This document shows positions 15,590 to 23,148 of a DNA stretch of 32,661 nt, in pieces; within the stretch, counting starts at the first letter, position 1; each line of letters starts with the position of its first letter. Source of the DNA: Streptomyces soli (lineage in GTDB: Bacteria > Actinomycetota > Actinomycetes > Streptomycetales > Streptomycetaceae); contig NZ_RJVR01000264.1 in NCBI RefSeq assembly GCF_003999195.1, positions 1 through 32,661 of the forward strand, in the 5' to 3' direction. The position numbers and the translations under genes are program-made. The notes beneath the pieces were generated by a model. The model worked only from the letters and a program-made list of their open reading frames with translations. It searched no databases and had not been told where the DNA came from.

Positions 15590-16390
15590 ATGAAGCGATC
15601 GGCACCCCAGCAGGCTCCCGAAGTCCAGGTGGAGACCCAGGGGCAGATGCCACCGGACGCGGCCGAGTACGCGGAGGCCAAAGTGCGGGCACTCCTCGAC
15701 CGGACACAGCAACCGGTCCTGTTCGCCCGCGTCAAACTGACTCGGATGGCGAACCCCGCCATGGAACGACCGGCGCTCGCCCAGGCCAACCTGGACGTCA
15801 ACGGCAGGCCCACCCGGGCACACGTCGCGGCCCAGACCGTCACCGAGGCCGTGGACCTGCTCCAGGACCGGCTCGCGGAACAGCTGGCCCGGCTCGAAGA
15901 GCACTGGGAGGCCCGCCGCGGCACGATGCCCCTGCCGGGCCCGCACGAGTGGCGGCACGGGAGTGAACCCACCCACCGCCCCGACTACTATCCGCGCCCG
16001 GCCGAAGAGCGCCAGGTCGTACGCCACAAGTCCTTCTCCCTCGCCCAGGAGACACCGGACGAGGCCGCCTTCGAACTGGAGACGATGGACTACGCCTTCC
16101 ACCTGTTCACCGACGCCGGGACCCGCGAGGACAGCGTGCTGTACCGGGCCGGCCCGACCGGCTACCGCCTCGCCCAGATACACCCTCACCCGCGACTCGC
16201 CAGCAACATGGCGGTACCGCTGACCGTCAGCGACCTCCCAGCACCCCTGATGACCCTGACCGAGGCGAAACAGCGCCTGGACATCACCGGATTCCCGTTC
16301 GTGTTCTTCGCCGACGACGCCACCGGACGGGGCAACGTCCTGTACCACCGCTACGACGGCCACTGCGGCCTGATCACGCCGGCCGAGTAG
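15590..16390 (+). CDS. Ribosome-hibernation protein with two HPF C-terminal domains (Rv0079/DATIN-like)
   Basis: A 266-residue cytoplasmic protein. Residues ~10-110 form a divergent S30AE/HPF-like N-terminal region (VQVETQGQMPPDAAEYAEAK, LFARVKLTRMANPAMERPAL, RLAEQLARLEEHWEARR). Two tandem HPF_C (sigma54-modulation C-terminal) modules follow: ~142-197 (VVRHKSFSLAQETPDEAAFE, MDYAFHLFTDAGTREDSVLY) and ~210-263 (MTLTEAKQRLDITGFPFVFF, GNVLYHRYDGHCGLI). Classical long HPFs have one such domain, which dimerises 70S ribosomes into 100S; the doubled form resembles M. tuberculosis Rv0079, a dormancy-associated translation inhibitor. ATG 15590 has an AGGAGG 7 bases upstream. A GGGACC box and a strong inverted repeat lie in its promoter region. 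The next gene starts 36 bp after its stop. Confidence 0.88.
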   Translation: MKRSAPQQAPEVQVETQGQMPPDAAEYAEAKVRALLDRTQQPVLFARVKLTRMANPAMERPALAQANLDVNGRPTRAHVAAQTVTEAVDLLQDRLAEQLARLEEHWEARRGTMPLPGPHEWRHGSEPTHRPDYYPRPAEERQVVRHKSFSLAQETPDEAAFELETMDYAFHLFTDAGTREDSVLYRAGPTGYRLAQIHPHPRLASNMAVPLTVSDLPAPLMTLTEAKQRLDITGFPFVFFADDATGRGNVLYHRYDGHCGLITPAE

Positions 16391-16426
16391 CGGCCCGCCG
16401 ATCACAGCCTCGTACGGAGGCCCACG

Positions 16427-16663
16427 ATGACCCAGAACCACTCCCGTCAGCCGGACACCGGAACCCGCCCGACCGCTCCCGACGAAGGAGGCCCGGAGGC
16501 TCGGCTGAGTCTGCTGGAATCGCAGGTGGCAACCCTGGCCGAGGCCATCCGGGCGCTCGCCCAGGGCCTGGAGAAGATCCCGTCCCAGGACGTGCCCCTG
16601 GCGGAAGAGGCAGCCCGCGGCGCCCGGCTGGCCCACGAACTGCTGCTCTCCCAGGACCTGTAG
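16427..16663 (+). CDS. Small helical protein with C-terminal RLAHELLLSQDL motif
   Basis: A 78-residue hydrophilic protein following the hibernation factor, with ACGGAGG before the ATG. The N-terminus is disordered-looking (Gln, Pro, Gly). Residues ~27-50 form a helix (RLSLLESQVATLAEAIRALA), possibly coiled-coil, and the end reads EEAARGARLAHELLLSQDL. The same ending recurs in the small protein at 19741-19986 (EEAEQAVRGPARLAHDLFLAQDM), so this is a small family confined to stress genes. Function unknown; the likely operon with the hibernation factor suggests a ribosome- or dormancy-related role. Confidence 0.75.
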   Translation: MTQNHSRQPDTGTRPTAPDEGGPEARLSLLESQVATLAEAIRALAQGLEKIPSQDVPLAEEAARGARLAHELLLSQDL

Positions 16664-16755
16664 ACGGACCGCTCCCGGTAAGGCCGGGCCATGACACGCC
16701 AAGCCGGGGCTGCTGGCGACCGCTGGCCGGGCGAGTCCGGGGCGACGCACTGGCC

Positions 16756-17105
16756 GTGTGGGGGCGGTCGGCGCCGGTGCACTGCGGCGACGTCATGGAG
16801 CTGAGCGAGGACGTCACCTGGGCCATCGACCTCAACTCCGGCGGAGCCGCCCTGCTGATCGCCCTGCTGGTCAACCGCGGCCAGCGCCTGCTCTACATCC
16901 CCGGCCGCACCGTCCACCACGCCTCCGGCTCCTACCGCGGCGACGGCAAGACCGACGCCAAGGACGCCTACGTCATCGCCGACCAGGCCCGCATGCGCCG
17001 CGACCTGCACCCGATGCAGACCGGTGACGAAATCGGTCGACCTGCGCATCCTCACCGCCCGCCGCTACGACCTGGCCGCGGACCGCACCCGGGCGATCAA
17101 CCGGC
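16756..17105 (+). mobile_element. IS110-family transposase fragment (DEDD type), frameshifted
   Basis: From about 16796 the frame reads VTWAIDLNSGGAALLIALLV, LYIPGRTVHHASGSYRGDGK and TDAKDAYVIADQARMRRDL, the N-terminal DEDD nuclease region of IS110/IS1111 transposases. A single-base loss at about 17030 moves the sequence to the next frame (SVDLRILTARRYDLAADRTR, AINR), which ends abruptly near 17105. The first ~40 residues and all the C-terminal transposase domain with its catalytic Ser are missing. The right end abuts the broken DUF1876 gene exactly, so the element, or a deletion it caused, removed the 3' part of that gene. No terminal repeats are seen, as usual for IS110. Confidence 0.85.
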
Positions 17106-17112
17106 CGGCGAA

Positions 17113-17297
17113 CTCGTCGCCGATCTGGGGCACCGCCGTTCCGTATCGGTTCCGGTGGGCCTCAGCGCGGCTCTCCAGCACGTTGTCACTGGTGTTCAGG
17201 ACCACCCGCGCCGTGGTGTCCGAGTCCTGGTCGCAGAGGTACAGCCGCAGCCTCCACTCCTTGGCGGCGGGCCCTGGACGTCGAGGGTTCGAGGCAT
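17113..17297 (-). pseudogene. DUF1876 protein (Rv1738-like), truncated by the IS110 fragment
   Basis: ATG 17297 follows GAGGAGGG and gives MPRTLDVQGP; then a shift in CCCGCCGCC leads to AKEWRLRLYLCDQDSDTTAR, VVLNTSDNVLESRAEAHRNR and YGTAVPQIGDEFAGR. This is the dsRBD-like DUF1876 fold (W-x-L/V-x-L-x-LxE/D, then the PxIGDExA motif). The family includes M. tuberculosis Rv1738, a DosR-induced protein with a fold related to ribosome hibernation factors. The C-terminal helix (AxRALxDLxxxLL) is missing because the sequence changes to IS110 at 17105-17112. So the gene is both frameshifted and 3'-truncated. It is too short and broken to appear as an ordinary ORF. Confidence 0.75.
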
Positions 17298-17330
17298 CTT
17301 CCGTCCCTCCTCACAGGCCCGCGAAACAGA

Positions 17331-17352
17331 GGGACAGCCGGACGGCTGTCCC
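17331..17352. promoter_or_regulatory. 22 bp perfect hairpin/palindrome upstream of the DUF1876 remnant
   Basis: GGGACAGCC (17331-17339), GGAC loop, GGCTGTCCC (17344-17352): nine paired bases. It lies 34 bp upstream of ATG 17297 on the minus strand. The GGGAC...GTCCC ends match the DosR-type box ends with a longer spacer, so it is a candidate operator for the DUF1876 gene; a terminator for the flippase gene on the same strand is the alternative. Confidence 0.5.
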
Positions 17353-17552
17353 CGGTCGGTGCGTGCCGCACGCTCCGCGAGTCCCGGCTCTGACGTCGTC
17401 GGGATCGTCGGCGCCGCCGTCATCCGCGGTGGGCGGGCCGGCCCCGATGCCGTTGCGTCGGCTGTGGGGCGTGTCTGCTGGGACGAGGGCGGCCGCCGCT
17501 GTACCGCGGTGTGCCCGCCGGTCGGAGGTCTGGCACGTGCGGCGCCGGTCTC

Positions 17553-18662
17553 TCACCCCGGAGGCGGCCCGGCGGATCGCTGCCGGGATCTCCAACGCCA
17601 CCTTCGGTTGCCGGGAGTCGCGTTGCAGCGCTGGGTGGTCACGCCGACCCAGCTCGCCCAGCCGATGGGCTGCAGCGCCCAGTAGCTGATAGCGCGGTAC
17701 AGGAGGGTCGCGGCGATCGCCGGTCCCGGCCGCAGGCCGTACAGGACGAGCAGAGCAGACAGGCTGGCCTCGACGATACCCAGGCTGCCGGGGGTCAGTC
17801 GCAGGCTGCCGGGGATCTGTGTGAGCGCGTACGCGAGCAACAGCCCGTGCCAGGGCAGGCCGATGCCCAGCGCCCACACGCAGGCGGCCAGGCAGGCGGC
17901 GTCCAAGGACCAGTTCATGAGTGCGAGCGCGGCCGGCCGCAGCCACGGTCGGAAGCCGGGTTGCAGGCTCCGCGCCTGGTCGACCAGGCGCGCCAGCGCC
18001 TGCTGAAACTGCTGGACACGTCTGGACCGCAGTCCCGCGCCCGTCCAGGCCCGCCGCACCGCGCCGCGGAAGCCCGCGAAGCGGGAAAGGCTGAGGATCA
18101 CCAGACCGATCACGAGGGCCAGCACCAGCACACCGGCCACAGGGCGCAGAACGGCAGCGGCCCCGGCCGAGCCCGCGGTGAACATGCCGGCCACGATCAG
18201 GACGAACAGGCCGAGCGCCGACAGCGCACCGGCGACGACCAGCACGGCGACGGCGAGGACCTGTTCCACGCCCCGGCGGCGCAGCTGCCGGAAGACCCAG
18301 GCGCTGGAGAAGGCCGCTCCGCCGGGCAGTGCGCCGGCCACGGCGTTGGCGGCCACCGTGATCGCTGTCATGCGCCGCAGGCTCCACTGCACCCCGCCCG
18401 CCTGCAGCAGCCAGTGCGGCACGGCGGCGAAGCACACGATCGACAGCGCCTCGCACATCACGGCAACCACCAGCTGTCCCGGGCGCACCCGGGAGATGAG
18501 GTGGTATGCCTGCGCCAGTTCGTGCCGCCGGAAAACGGCGACCAGGACCGCGGCTGCCACGAGAAGGCCGGCGCCCAGCCACCACACAGGGCCCGGCCGC
18601 GCGAGACGGGCCGCCTCCCAGCCCTCACGACGAGCCGTCTCTGATTCCGGCTGCTCAGGCAT
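17553..18662 (-). CDS. UPF0104/LPG-synthase TM-region family membrane protein
   Basis: A 369-residue polytopic membrane protein. After a short cytoplasmic lead, about eight hydrophobic segments follow, including VVAVMCEALSIVCFAAVPHW, MTAITVAANAVAGALPGGAA (family motif N-x5-PGG), and near the end YALTQIPGSLRLTPGSLGIV and LLYRAISYWAL, the characteristic P-GslGi.E and YR-xxxyW motifs of the lysylphosphatidylglycerol-synthetase TM region (YbhN/AglD type). Such proteins flip or transfer lipid-linked groups. ATG 18662 is the start; a GGCCCACGTGGGCC palindrome lies 28 bp upstream. The C-terminal ~20 residues are basic and unlike the family. Substrate unknown. Confidence 0.88.
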   Translation of the reverse strand: MPEQPESETARREGWEAARLARPGPVWWLGAGLLVAAAVLVAVFRRHELAQAYHLISRVRPGQLVVAVMCEALSIVCFAAVPHWLLQAGGVQWSLRRMTAITVAANAVAGALPGGAAFSSAWVFRQLRRRGVEQVLAVAVLVVAGALSALGLFVLIVAGMFTAGSAGAAAVLRPVAGVLVLALVIGLVILSLSRFAGFRGAVRRAWTGAGLRSRRVQQFQQALARLVDQARSLQPGFRPWLRPAALALMNWSLDAACLAACVWALGIGLPWHGLLLAYALTQIPGSLRLTPGSLGIVEASLSALLVLYGLRPGPAIAATLLYRAISYWALQPIGWASWVGVTTQRCNATPGNRRWRWRSRQRSAGPPPG

Positions 18663-18689
18663 CGGCCGTCACCGTCGCCGGGCGGCGAG

Positions 18690-18703
18690 GGCCCACGTGG
18701 GCC
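18690..18703. promoter_or_regulatory. Perfect 14 bp palindrome GGCCCACGTGGGCC
   Basis: It sits 28 bp upstream of the UPF0104 gene start, flanked by further G/C to give GGGCCCACGTGGGCCGGG. It is symmetric around CACGTG and probably an operator. It is related to, but not the same as, the GGGNCC-N-GGNCCC boxes elsewhere in the window. Confidence 0.5.
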
Positions 18704-18879
18704 GGGTGACGGCGGACTCGTCGTGCGCACGGACCGGGCTGGCGGCAGGACCAAGGCAGGCCCGGTGCCATCCGGGGCCTGAGGGCGACGGTGTCCACGA
18801 CTCTCCTCCTGCCCGGATCATTGTCTTGTCAGCACATCATCAGGGCTTGCCGACGGTGCGACAGGCGCACCAAGAGTGA

Positions 18880-19580
18880 TTATTCGGCGGCGCGGTGCCC
18901 TGATGCCGGGGAACCGGCGGTGGCACCACAAGACGGCGGGCCGCCGGAGAGCAGCGAGGCGATGAGGCCGCAAGCGTAGAGCGTCAGCGCGAGCACAGGC
19001 AGATGCCCGGCGGGGGCGAATCCGCCGATGGCGATCCTGGCGAGCGCCGCCACGGCGGCCCCGAGGCCGAACAGCAGAAGCACAGGCGACCACCACCCGG
19101 CAGATCCCACCCCCAGGCAGGAAGCGAAGCGGTCGCTGCGCCCACATGACACCGGCGGTGAGCGGCACCAGCACGACGGTCAGAAGGCCGATCCAGGCTG
19201 GGCGCAGGGCCCACCACTGCACCGACCCGATGCCCGGCTGGGGCATGACTCCAGTGGGGTAAAGCGTGATGGCCACGACGATCACCGGCACCACTTGCCA
19301 CAAGTAGACCGTCATGACTGCGCGGTTGAGGCGGGAGACCCGCCGCTACCGGGAGGGGCTGGCGAGCATGCGTTGCAGGGCCGGCTCGACGGTGAGCAGC
19401 ACTCCGGTCTCGGCGGCGGCGAACGCCAGCAGCGCGACCGACGGCGGGGTGGTGTTGCCCACCCGGACGCCCGCCCCGATCATGTCGACCGGGAAGGGAC
19501 CCCAGACCAGCAGCGCGGTCAGGAGCACAGTGCCGGCGGCGGCCAGGACCCGAAAGGGCCCGAAAGGGTGTCTTCGCATG
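18880..19580 (-). pseudogene. Acyltransferase-3 family membrane protein, C-terminal part only, stop and frameshift
   Basis: The minus strand reads FGPFRVLAAAGTVLLTALLV, GVRVGNTTPPSVALLAFAAA and ETGVLLTVEPALQRMLASPS, then an in-frame TAG at 19346-19348. The same frame continues RRVSRLNRAVMTVYLWQVVP and VIVVAITLYPTGVMPQPGIG. Near 19120 it shifts to GWWSPVLLLFGLGAAVAALA and ends at 18880. This is the last third of a Streptomyces acyltransferase-3 (10-TM O-acyltransferase) protein: the NTTP-PS and NRAVMTVYLWH-like segments are typical. The catalytic N-terminal half is not present upstream. With one stop, one shift and a missing front, the gene is dead. Confidence 0.75.
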
Positions 19581-19740
19581 TATTCGAGGACACGGCGCGG
19601 GCGATTTTGTATGTGCCCGCCGTGGTCGCCTTTCTCGCGTGCCTCGTGTCGGTCGCGACGGTGATGGCCATCATCTACGCGCCGTACTTCGCCCTCGCGG
19701 TGTCGGCGTGGTGTTCCTCCGAGAATCCGGATGCCGCGCA
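19568..19740 (+). CDS. Possible small membrane protein
   Basis: From GTG 19568 the frame gives MSSHVFEDTARAILYVPAVV and AFLACLVSVATVMAIIYAPY, with a long hydrophobic stretch that could span the membrane twice. It lies antisense to the front of the acyltransferase remnant and the frame stays open to 19888, but sequence beyond ~19740 reads in the shadow of the next gene. I do not recognise a family. It could be the front of the small protein at 19741 joined through a frameshift. Confidence 0.3.
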
Positions 19741-19986
19741 ATGGGGCCGTTCGGCTCCAGCGGACACTCCTTGGACGGAGCGATGCTGGTGGAGGACACG
19801 GAGGAGGCGGAACAGGCCGTGCGGGGGCCCGCGCGGCTGGCACACGACCTTTTCCTGGCCCAAGACATGTCGTCCAAGGCATGCGTGAAGGCACGGCCCC
19901 ATGGTGCCGGCGGCCACATGCTCGCTCCTTCACGGGCGCCGGGCCGCCGCCCCATCTCCGAGAGGCAGGAACCCCCACCATGGTGA
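19741..19986 (+). CDS. Small protein with RLAHDLFLAQDM motif (paralogue of 16427-16663)
   Basis: From ATG 19741 an 81-residue product reads MGPFGSSGHSLDGAMLVEDT then EEAEQAVRGPARLAHDLFLA-QDM. The segment after EE matches the end of the 78-residue protein following the hibernation factor (EEAARGARLAHELLLSQDL), so the family link is visible in the sequence itself. In that paralogue the protein ends at the motif; here ~35 unrelated residues follow, so the true stop may have been lost. It overlaps the next gene's start by 7 bp. Start choice is uncertain: no good ribosome binding site. Confidence 0.5.
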   Translation: MGPFGSSGHSLDGAMLVEDTEEAEQAVRGPARLAHDLFLAQDMSSKACVKARPHGAGGHMLAPSRAPGRRPISERQEPPPW

Positions 19987-20438
19987 TCACATCCGCGATG
20001 AGCACCCCGCCGGCCAGTGTTCCACCGACGGCCTCACTGCAAGAAGCGGCCCGGCACATGGACCACGCCCGGGTCGGGGCCCTGCCCGTGGTGGACGACG
20101 ACGACCACGTGATCGGTGTCGTCACCGACCGCGATCTGGTCGTACGCGCGATGGCGAACGGCCTGTCGCCGGAGACCCGCGTGGACATGGTCATGTCCAC
20201 CGACCCGGTGACCGTCGAGGCCGACACACCCATGCCGGCCGCCCTGCACGCCATGCGGTCGATCGAGGCGCGTCACCTCCCCGTCGTGGCCGGGGGCCGG
20301 CTCGTCGGCATGGTCTCCTTCGACGACCTGTTCTGGCGGCTGACCCAGCAACTGGTGGACCTGGCCGCCATTGTCGACGCCGCCCGCAAGGCCCCGGCCC
20401 CGTTCCAGCCGGCTCAGTCGCCGCTGATCAAGGAATGA
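19980..20438 (+). CDS. CBS-pair protein (HRP1/Rv2626c-like)
   Basis: A 152-residue protein consisting of two CBS domains: ~8-62 (ASLQEAARHMDHARVGALPV, VIGVVTDRDLVVRAMANG) and ~70-125 (VMSTDPVTVEADTPMPAALH, RHLPVVAGGRLVGMVSFDDL), ending in a short helix. ATG 19980 (MVITSAMSTPPASV) is preceded by GAGGCAGGAA. CBS pairs bind AMP/ATP or related ligands as energy sensors. M. tuberculosis HRP1, one of the most strongly DosR-induced proteins, has this size and architecture. A GGGACC box lies just 3' of this gene rather than before it. Confidence 0.88.
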   Translation: MVITSAMSTPPASVPPTASLQEAARHMDHARVGALPVVDDDDHVIGVVTDRDLVVRAMANGLSPETRVDMVMSTDPVTVEADTPMPAALHAMRSIEARHLPVVAGGRLVGMVSFDDLFWRLTQQLVDLAAIVDAARKAPAPFQPAQSPLIKE

Positions 20439-20802
20439 AGGCCATTCGCGGCGTACCCGGGACCTTCGGACCCCTGACTCGGGCTGTCCGGCACCGGGGC
20501 GCTTTCGACGGCAGTCCCGGCGCCGACCCGCCCGGGCGGCTGAAGGCCTGGCTCCCGATCCGGTTCCGCGGCGGCGTGGGCAGCCACGCGAGCCTGCGGG
20601 AGGTCGGCGTCCAGGCCGTCCGGCACGGGGTACGGCGGGTGATGTACGCGCCACATCGGCCGCCCCTGCATCCGCGCGATGGACGCGGGGCTGTCACCGG
20701 ATGTGGACGAATGGCGCCACCAGGGCCGTGCTTACAGGCTGTAGCCCGGGAGGCGTTCCGGACACTACGCGGTCCGGCCATACCGAGCGATGGGAGCGGC
20801 CC
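20439..20802. other. Intergenic region with one regulator-like box
   Basis: A reading frame overlapping the CBS stop (ATG 20435) is open but its residues look like GC noise. The only feature I see is the near-palindrome at 20459-20473. A GGGAG at 20793 serves the next gene. Confidence 0.5.
20459..20473. promoter_or_regulatory. DosR/OsdR-like box GGGACCTTCGGACCC
   Basis: GGGACCTTCGGACCC at 20459-20473, between the HRP1-like gene and the AAA ATPase remnant, ~330 bp upstream of the latter. It is one of the most symmetric of the set and differs from the 15514 site by one extra base. Confidence 0.5.
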
Positions 20803-22199
20803 GTGCAGCGATCCGATGCCGCCCACTACGCCAAACCGGAGGCGATGTTCGACCGCGAGGCCGAGTGGGAGGCCCTTGTGGCCTTCGCGTGCGACCCGCA
20901 GCCGGGGCCCACGCTCGGTGTCGTCTCCGGACGGCGCAGGCAGGGGAAGACCTACCTGCTCGAAGCACTGGCCAAGGCCACCGGAGGCTTCTACTTCGGC
21001 GCGCAGGAAGCCACCGAGGCGGAGTCACTGCACCGCCTCGGCGACGAACTCGCCCGGCACACCGGCGCTGCGCGGCCGGGCCGCTGGCGGCGCTGGGAGG
21101 AAGCTGTTGACGCCCTGCTCGCCCTCGGGGACGAGAGGCCGCTGCCGGCGGTCCTGGATGCGTTCCCCGACCTGGTGCGGCAGAGCCCCGCGCTGCCCTC
21201 CGTCATCCAGAGCGCTTACCACCGCCTGCAGGATGGGCCGCCGCACAACCGCGCACGCCTGCTGCTCAGCGGCAGCGCCGCCTCCGTCATGAGCAGGCTG
21301 TTCAGCAGCTCCTCGCCGCTGCGCGAGCTGGCCGGCCTGGAGCTGGTCGTGGGTCCGCTGGACTTTCGGCAGGCCGCGCGGTTGTGGGACATCGACGATC
21401 CCCATCTGGCGCTGCTTGGTGCACGCCGTGGTGGGGGGAACCCCGGCCTATCGGCGTGACTTCGGGTCCGACGACGCCCCGTGCGGTGTGGACGACTTCG
21501 ACGCCTGGGTGTGCCGGACCGCCCTCAATCCCCGTACGCCCTTGTTCTGGGAGAGGCCCGTCATCTGCTGGAGGAGGAGACAGATCACTGGGACCGTGCG
21601 TTGTGCCACTCTGCGCTGGTCGCCATCGCCTCGGGGTGCTCGATCCGCGGTGAGGTCACCGAATGCCTGGACCGCCCCCTGCCCGACGTATCCCGGGCCC
21701 TCGCGCTGCTCCACGACCGCGGCCTGCTGCACGGTGAGCCCGACACCTTCCGGCCGAACCTGACGCTGCTCGCCTTCGACCACGCTGTCGCCTGGCCCAA
21801 CCGGTCGGCGCTGGAGCAGGAGGCGTCGCCGAGGTGTGGAGGCGGTCCCGCACCGTCTTCGACTCTTGGGTGGTCGGCCCGCACTTCGCCCAGATCTGCC
21901 GGGACTGGGCCCTGAGGTTCGCGGCCCCGGCGACCTTCCCCACGATCGCGGGCCGGGCAGGCGGCCGTTCCGGAATCTTGCTGTCGGTCGGGCTCGCGCG
22001 CTGGAACGAAGTCATGGACGTCCACCACCAGGAACGGCTCCGTCACATTCTGACCCTGCTCGACGCACGCGGTGAAGATGTCAGCCAGGCCGGCTCCGCC
22101 TGCTACAGCGGCGCCGGCTTCGGCCCCGAACTGCGCGCGGCGGAGGAACGCGGCGAGGTGGTCCTGGTCAGCCTGGACCGGCTCTACCACGGGCAGTAG
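20803..22199 (+). pseudogene. AAA ATPase (ATPase_2/DUF234 type), at least three frameshifts
   Basis: GTG 20803 (GGGAG upstream) gives MQRSDAAHYAKPEAMFDREA-EWEAL. The Walker A is VSGRRRQGKTYLLEALAKAT, and RARLLLSGSAASVMSRLFSS plus LVVGPLDFRQAARLW match the archaeal-type ATPase family common in Streptomyces. Near 21420 the frame shifts to HAVVGGTPAYRRDFGSDDAP, near 21540 to HLLEEETDHWDRALCHSALV and LDRPLPDVSRALALLHDRGL, and near 21830 to SRTVFDSWVVGPHFAQICRD, finally ending VVLVSLDRLYHGQ at 22199. Between DWALRFAAPATFPT and DVHHQERLRHILTLLDARGE the DUF234 nuclease-like core is shortened. The gene is certainly inactive if the sequence is right. Confidence 0.8.
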
Positions 22200-22515
22200 C
22201 GGGAACGCCCCGGGACCCGGCACCGCCGCACGCCGCACCCGTCGTCGAGTTCGCCGCCCCGTGCCGGCCACTGCGCGGGCCCCGGGTCAGCCTGCGGGCC
22301 CCGGGCGGGGGTGAAGAAGAACGCGTTAACGCCGGGGCGGTACGCAGGTCCTGTGTGGGGATGCGGGCGATGTCGCCGCTGACCTTGGCGAGCGCCGCGG
22401 CCGACGTCGAAGGCCGGACGGTGAGCAAGGCCGGCGGCGCCGCCGGCCTCCGTTCCCTCCTCGATCATGCTGAGACGACGATCAGGGCCCAGTCCGCGTT
22501 GGGTGACGCAGTGGC
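22200..22515. other. Spacer without a recognisable gene
   Basis: Between the convergent AAA remnant and the SnoaL-like gene. A minus-strand frame contains AALAKVSGDIARIPTQDLRT, which looks protein-like and may be a fragment, but nothing complete is present. No clear terminator hairpin was found. Confidence 0.4.
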
Positions 22516-23040
22516 TCACTGGTGGTCTGGTTGCCTGCTGTCGTGCCAGTGCCTGACAAGGCGGGTCTTGGCGTTGAAAGCCGCAAGCATGGCACGGTCT
22601 GGGGCCGAGCCGCGGGGCGGCAGCAGCCCGATCTGTCGGGCGAAGTCGGCGCCGTCATAGGCAACTCGGTTGCGACGAACGCGTCCGGAGTCGATCTCCA
22701 TGAAGTCGATGCCTCGTAGCTCGACGCGCCGGTGGGTGGCCTCGATGCCCTGGAACGACTCGCCGGCGAACGTGCCGGTCGTCCGCCACTTGACGGCCGC
22801 GCCGTGACCGTCGCCGATGACGTCCTCCACGGTGATCGAGAAATCCGGGACGGCAGCGCGCAGCTGCGCGAAGAACGCTCGTACGGCCGCCGGCCCGCGC
22901 AGCTCACCGATGGGGACGAAATCCACGACGACCTCCTCGTGGGAGAATTCGCTCATCCGGTCCAGGTCACCGACAGCCAGCGCCTCGAACACCGCGCGGG
23001 CCACGTCAGCCGGTGCTGTGGGTGCGAGAGAAGTGCTCAT
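22516..23040 (-). CDS. SnoaL-like/NTF2-fold polyketide-cyclase-type protein
   Basis: A 174-residue cone-fold protein: VARAVFEALAVGDLDRMSEF, the pocket strand VVVDFVPIGELRGPAAVRAF, FFAQLRAAVPDFSITVEDVI, and the antiparallel strands GAAVKWRTTGTFAGESFQGI and VELRGIDFMEIDSGRV. This is the SnoaL-like ester-cyclase/NTF2 family; members range from polyketide cyclases to proteins of unknown role. No biosynthetic genes are nearby, so a detoxification or stress role is as likely as natural-product chemistry. The start MSTSLAPTAPADV at 23040 is the first in-frame ATG, with GGAGCTGGTC just before. It is on the same strand as the USP at 24039 with ~108 bp between. Confidence 0.85.
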   Translation of the reverse strand: MSTSLAPTAPADVARAVFEALAVGDLDRMSEFSHEEVVVDFVPIGELRGPAAVRAFFAQLRAAVPDFSITVEDVIGDGHGAAVKWRTTGTFAGESFQGIEATHRRVELRGIDFMEIDSGRVRRNRVAYDGADFARQIGLLPPRGSAPDRAMLAAFNAKTRLVRHWHDSRQPDHQ

Positions 23041-23148
23041 GACCAGCTCCTGACTTCAGCGGCGCTCCGTCGGTCCTCCCCTTCAGCGTCGCGCGAGTGG
23101 CTGGAACACGCATAGGCCACAGGCGTCGGCGCCCGTCCGTGCACGTAC

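Noticed and set aside
22184..22519. Minus-strand ORF of 111 codons between the AAA remnant and the SnoaL-like gene
   Set aside because: No ribosome binding site, no recognisable domain, and a composition typical of random GC-rich sequence.
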